Position numbers and translations under genes: made by a program. Positions 31,866 to 32,016 of a stretch of DNA of 32,016 bases are shown in pieces (positions within the stretch are counted from its first letter, which is position 1; each line of letters starts with the position of its first letter). This DNA comes from Aridibacter famidurans (lineage in GTDB: Bacteria > Acidobacteriota > Blastocatellia > Pyrinomonadales > Pyrinomonadaceae). The stretch is from positions 1 to 32,016 of the forward strand of contig JAGFIQ010000051.1 of the NCBI GenBank assembly GCA_024103495.1, given 5' to 3'. A model generated the notes under the pieces. That model was not told the origin of the DNA. It saw only the letters and a program-made list of their open reading frames with translations, and made no database searches.

Positions 31866-31868
31866 CCT

Positions 31869-32016
31869 TTACCTCAGATACATTGACAGAAGGAAGATCC
31901 CGAACGCCGCCAGGAAGAAGAGTACAGAAGCAACGATGAACCATGCGTTCGGGGATTCCTGCTCGGGAATCCAGCGAGTCTCGATCCGGCGCATCCTCGC
32001 AGGGCCGTCGCCTTTC
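31869..32016 (-). CDS. C-terminal end of a membrane protein (partial)
   Basis: The minus-strand frame enters from the right edge and ends with TAA at 31869-31871. About 48 residues are visible: a basic, charged stretch (RMRRIETRWIPEQESPNAW) followed by one hydrophobic span (FIVASVLFFLAAFGIFLLSMYLR) at the very C-terminus. The rest is outside, so no family can be named. The frame is supported by the hydrophobic pattern and by ending just before the terminator region. It converges with the VWFA genes. Confidence 0.6.
   Translation of the reverse strand, partial: KGDGPARMRRIETRWIPEQESPNAWFIVASVLFFLAAFGIFLLSMYLR

Overview
The window looks like a chromosomal segment of a moderately GC-rich Acidobacteriota bacterium, most likely Blastocatellia / Pyrinomonadaceae-like. 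This is inferred from a large Oar-type TonB-dependent receptor with an N-terminal carboxypeptidase-regulatory domain, two tandem proteins of the acidobacterial VWFA-related family, and a secretin carrying a cohesin domain. No rRNA, tRNA, CRISPR array, transposase or phage gene was seen. Almost all of it is dense coding sequence in four strand blocks.

Block 1 (+, 1-2723): the 3' part of an alpha-glucan phosphorylase, a polytopic membrane protein and a DUF971 protein joined by 4-base overlaps, then a small zinc-ribbon protein and a DUF6335 protein. Block 2 (-, 3202-7373): an isoprenoid operon (unknown protein, bacterial-type prenyl diphosphate synthase, squalene/phytoene synthase), followed by an exported peroxiredoxin-like protein and an exported isoaspartyl peptidase/asparaginase. 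Block 3 (+, 7526-14578): coaBC, a family-4 uracil-DNA glycosylase, a Nudix hydrolase, then the translation cluster rplM-rpsI-rpsB-tsf-pyrH-frr. Block 4 (-, 15007-29436): gspF-gspE-secretin(+cohesin)-two pseudopilins-pilM-like, and then an ECF sigma factor, its zinc-finger anti-sigma factor, a membrane protein with an N-terminal polymer-forming-like region, a DUF5666-like exported protein and the giant Oar-like receptor. Two VWFA proteins (+, 29682-31807) diverge from gspF, and the tail of a small membrane protein enters from the right edge on the minus strand.

Two gene-free stretches longer than 300 bases exist (2724-3201 and 14579-15006). Both lie between convergent genes, and both contain the same repeat architecture: three successive hairpins whose stem sequences differ but whose self-complementarity is kept, followed by a 30-bp element identical in the two copies. 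This is the clearest undescribed-looking signal in the window. A second pattern is that seven of eight exported precursors place glutamine directly after the predicted signal-peptidase I site, like the Q-rule described for Bacteroidetes. Other points are a 30-bp tandem repeat encoding an acidic tail on ribosomal protein S2, two strong hairpins in the rpsI-rpsB leader, and a type II secretion / type IV pilus-like locus with a cohesin-bearing secretin and no visible PilN/PilO.
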